64,000 bases of DNA from Methylobacterium sp. DB0501. Its GTDB lineage: Bacteria > Pseudomonadota > Alphaproteobacteria > Rhizobiales > Beijerinckiaceae. Below are positions 62,091-64,000 of the stretch, piece after piece. Below the pieces are notes generated by a model, which ran no database searches, had not been told where the DNA came from, and worked only from the letters and a program-made list of their open reading frames with translations. Position 1 is the first letter of the stretch; every line of letters starts with the position of its first letter. The stretch lies in the NCBI RefSeq assembly GCF_011043735.1, contig NZ_JAAKGV010000004.1:62001-126000 (forward strand), written 5' to 3'. The position numbers and the translations under genes are program-made.

Positions 62091-62978
62091 TCAGTCCCGT
62101 GCCGCCTCCCGCAGGTGGCGGATGATGCCCGAGAAGTCGGTGCCCCCCTGCCCCGCCGCCTCGAAGGCGGCGTAGATCGCCTCCGCCTGCGCGCCGAGCG
62201 GCGTCGCGGCGCCGGCGCTCGCGGCGGCCTCCTGCGACAGGCGCAGGTCCTTGAGCATCAGGGCGGCGGCGAAGCCCGGCTTGTAGTCGTTGTTGGCCGG
62301 CGAGGCCGGAACCGGGCCCGGCACCGGGCAATAGGTGGTGAGCGACCAGCACTGGCCCGACGAGGTCGAGGCGACGTCGAACAACGCCTGGTGCGACAGG
62401 CCGAGCTTTTCAGCCAGCACGAAGGCCTCGGCGACGCCGATCATCGAGATGCCGAGGATCATGTTGTTGCAGATCTTGGCGGCCTGGCCGGCGCCGGCCT
62501 CGCCGCAATGCACCACCTTGCGGCCCATCTGGCCGAGGATCGGCTCGGCGCGGGCGAAGGCGTCGGCAGAGCCACCCGCCATGAAGGTCAGGGTCGCGGC
62601 CTTGGCCCCTCCGACGCCGCCGGAGACCGGGGCGTCGAGGCTCGCGAGCCCGCGGGCCCTGGCCTTCTCGTGCGCCGTCCGGGCGCTGGCGACGTCGATG
62701 GTCGAGCAATCGATCATCAGTGCGCCGGGCGGGACCTGCGGCAGCACCGCGTCGTAGACCGCGAGCACGTGCTTGCCCGCCGGCAGCATCGTGACGACGA
62801 TCTCGGCTCCCTGCACGGCGGCCTCGGCGCTCGACGCCACCGTGATCCCGGCGGCGCGGGCGGCGTCGAGCGCCTCGGGCATCAGGTCGAAGCCCGTGAC
62901 CGCGTGACCGGCCGCGACGAGGTTGGCGGCCATCGGGCCGCCCATGTTGCCGAGGCCCAGGAAGGCGATCTGCGTCAT
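62091..62978 (-). CDS. mmsB: 3-hydroxyisobutyrate dehydrogenase MmsB
   Basis: A 295-residue beta-hydroxyacid dehydrogenase. The NAD site is FLGLGNMGGPMAANL, the substrate motif DAPVSGGVGGAKAATL, and the catalytic lysine lies in GAGQAAKICNNMILG. The C-terminal DYKPGFAAALMLKDL segment is typical of the valine pathway enzyme, which oxidises 3-hydroxyisobutyrate to methylmalonate semialdehyde. It follows the acyl-CoA dehydrogenase gene by 61 bases on the same strand, in agreement with valine degradation. Confidence 0.92.
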   Translation of the reverse strand: MTQIAFLGLGNMGGPMAANLVAAGHAVTGFDLMPEALDAARAAGITVASSAEAAVQGAEIVVTMLPAGKHVLAVYDAVLPQVPPGALMIDCSTIDVASARTAHEKARARGLASLDAPVSGGVGGAKAATLTFMAGGSADAFARAEPILGQMGRKVVHCGEAGAGQAAKICNNMILGISMIGVAEAFVLAEKLGLSHQALFDVASTSSGQCWSLTTYCPVPGPVPASPANNDYKPGFAAALMLKDLRLSQEAAASAGAATPLGAQAEAIYAAFEAAGQGGTDFSGIIRHLREAARD

Positions 62979-63039
62979 GGCTCAGCGTTTCCTCTGTTGA
63001 AGTCTGCTTTTCTCGACGGGGCCGCGGACAGCGTGCGGC

Positions 63040-64000
63040 TCAGCCCGCGGCGAGTCCGCGCGCCACGATCACCCGCATGATCTCGTTGGTGCCCTCCAGG
63101 ATCTGGTGCACCCGCAGGTCGCGAACGATCTTCTCCACCCCGTATTCCGACAGGTAGCCGTAGCCGCCATGCAGCTGGAGCGCCTCGTTGGCGACCCGGA
63201 AGCCGGTATCGGTGGCGAAGCGCTTTGCCATCGCCGAGCGCTGGGTGGCGTCGGGATCCTTCCGGTCGAGGGCGGCCGCGGCGCCGTAGAGGAGCGCGCG
63301 GGCGGCCTCCAGCTCGGTGGCCATGTCGGCGAGGCGGAATTGCAGCGCCTGGAACTCCTCGAGGCGCTTCCCGAAGGCCTTGCGCTCCGCCATGTAGGCG
63401 AGGCTCTTGTCGAGGGCGGCTTGCGCGCCGCCGAGCGAGCAGGCGCCGATGTTGAGCCGGCCGCCGTCGAGCCCCGCCATGGCGATGCGAAAGCCGATGC
63501 CCTCCTCGCCGAGGCGATTCTCGACCGGGACCCGGCATTCCTCGAAGATCACCGCCCGGGTCGGCTGGGCGTTCCAGCCCATCTTGCGCTCGTTCGGGCC
63601 GAAGGACAGGCCCGGCGCGTCCGAGGGCACCACCAGGGTCGAGATGCCCTTCGGCCCCGCCTCGCCGGTGCGGACCATCGTGACGTAGAGATCGGCCGCG
63701 CCGGCGCCCGAGATGAACTGCTTGGCGCCGTTGAGGATATAGTGCTCCCCCTCCCGCCGGGCGGTGGTGCGCAAAGCCGCGGCGTCCGAGCCCGAGCCCG
63801 GCTCGGTCAGGCAATAGGCCGCGACCTGATCCATCCGGCACAAGGGAGGCAGGAAACGCTCGCGCTGGCTCGCCGAACCGAACCTGTCGATCATCCAGGC
63901 GGCCATGTTGTGGATCGACAGGAACGCCGCCACCGTCGGGCAGCCGAGGCTCAGGGCCTCGAAGATCAGGGCGGCGTCGAGCCGGGTCAGCCCCGAGCCG
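63040..64000 (-). CDS. acyl-CoA dehydrogenase, isobutyryl-CoA type, 5' end beyond window
   Basis: The C-terminal 319 residues of an acyl-CoA dehydrogenase; the frame is open to the right edge. Visible motifs are [72 protein letters not shown] and the end [19 protein letters not shown] with the likely catalytic glutamate. The neighbour mmsB points to isobutyryl-CoA dehydrogenase of valine catabolism, but other branched-chain substrates cannot be excluded. Confidence 0.9.
   Translation of the reverse strand, partial: GSGLTRLDAALIFEALSLGCPTVAAFLSIHNMAAWMIDRFGSASQRERFLPPLCRMDQVAAYCLTEPGSGSDAAALRTTARREGEHYILNGAKQFISGAGAADLYVTMVRTGEAGPKGISTLVVPSDAPGLSFGPNERKMGWNAQPTRAVIFEECRVPVENRLGEEGIGFRIAMAGLDGGRLNIGACSLGGAQAALDKSLAYMAERKAFGKRLEEFQALQFRLADMATELEAARALLYGAAAALDRKDPDATQRSAMAKRFATDTGFRVANEALQLHGGYGYLSEYGVEKIVRDLRVHQILEGTNEIMRVIVARGLAAG

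Overview
The window is very GC-rich (except a few short AT-rich patches) and reads as the chromosome of a Methylobacterium-like alphaproteobacterium (order Hyphomicrobiales). The signs are EcfG/NepR general-stress regulators in several copies, CsbD-family stress genes, an Omp25/Omp31-type porin-like protein, a second Mfd-like helicase and the style of the dispersed hairpin repeats. This is inference from gene content, not a database match.

Bases 1 to about 10,447 are an accessory island. It holds a run of unassigned small genes on both strands, an orphan M41 (FtsH-type) zinc protease in a conspicuously AT-rich patch, a complete IS1182-family element and an IS5/IS427-group element whose transposase is broken by an 8-bp tandem duplication. 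The island stops inside a tRNA-Arg(TCT) gene that keeps its 5' two thirds but lacks its 3' end, so the junction is probably an old integration site.

Bases 10.6-18.8 kb form a solute-uptake and catabolism locus: a periplasmic binding protein, two permeases and two ATPases of the dipeptide/opine ABC type, an RpiR regulator at the end, and a divergent amidohydrolase plus RidA. Two near-identical imperfect palindromes lie between the divergent arms.

Bases 19-42 kb are dominated by stress genes. There are two sigma factors of the EcfG type that carry a NepR-like anti-sigma domain at their own N terminus (21.6 and 31.2 kb), a conventional overlapping nepR-ecfG pair (41.3-42.1 kb), a duplicated two-gene csbD module, further CsbD proteins, a LOV blue-light hybrid kinase and a PAS-LuxR regulator preceded by a perfect EcfG-type promoter. 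Interspersed are a Crp-like regulator, a cupin/SDR/IclR catabolic cluster, a 1028-residue double glycosyltransferase and several unassigned small proteins.

Bases 42.7-64 kb look like ordinary core genome: moeA-moaC, an aldehyde dehydrogenase with DUF779 partner and a divergent AcoR-type sigma-54 activator (with a matching promoter and upstream palindrome), a LysR/tautomerase pair, DUF2252, the Mfd-like helicase, a DUF1501/DUF1800 pair with an in-frame minisatellite, cobyric acid synthase, an outer membrane protein, a GNAT acetyltransferase and two valine-degradation genes. Two families of palindromic intergenic repeats recur from 14 kb to 58 kb and were not seen in the island.
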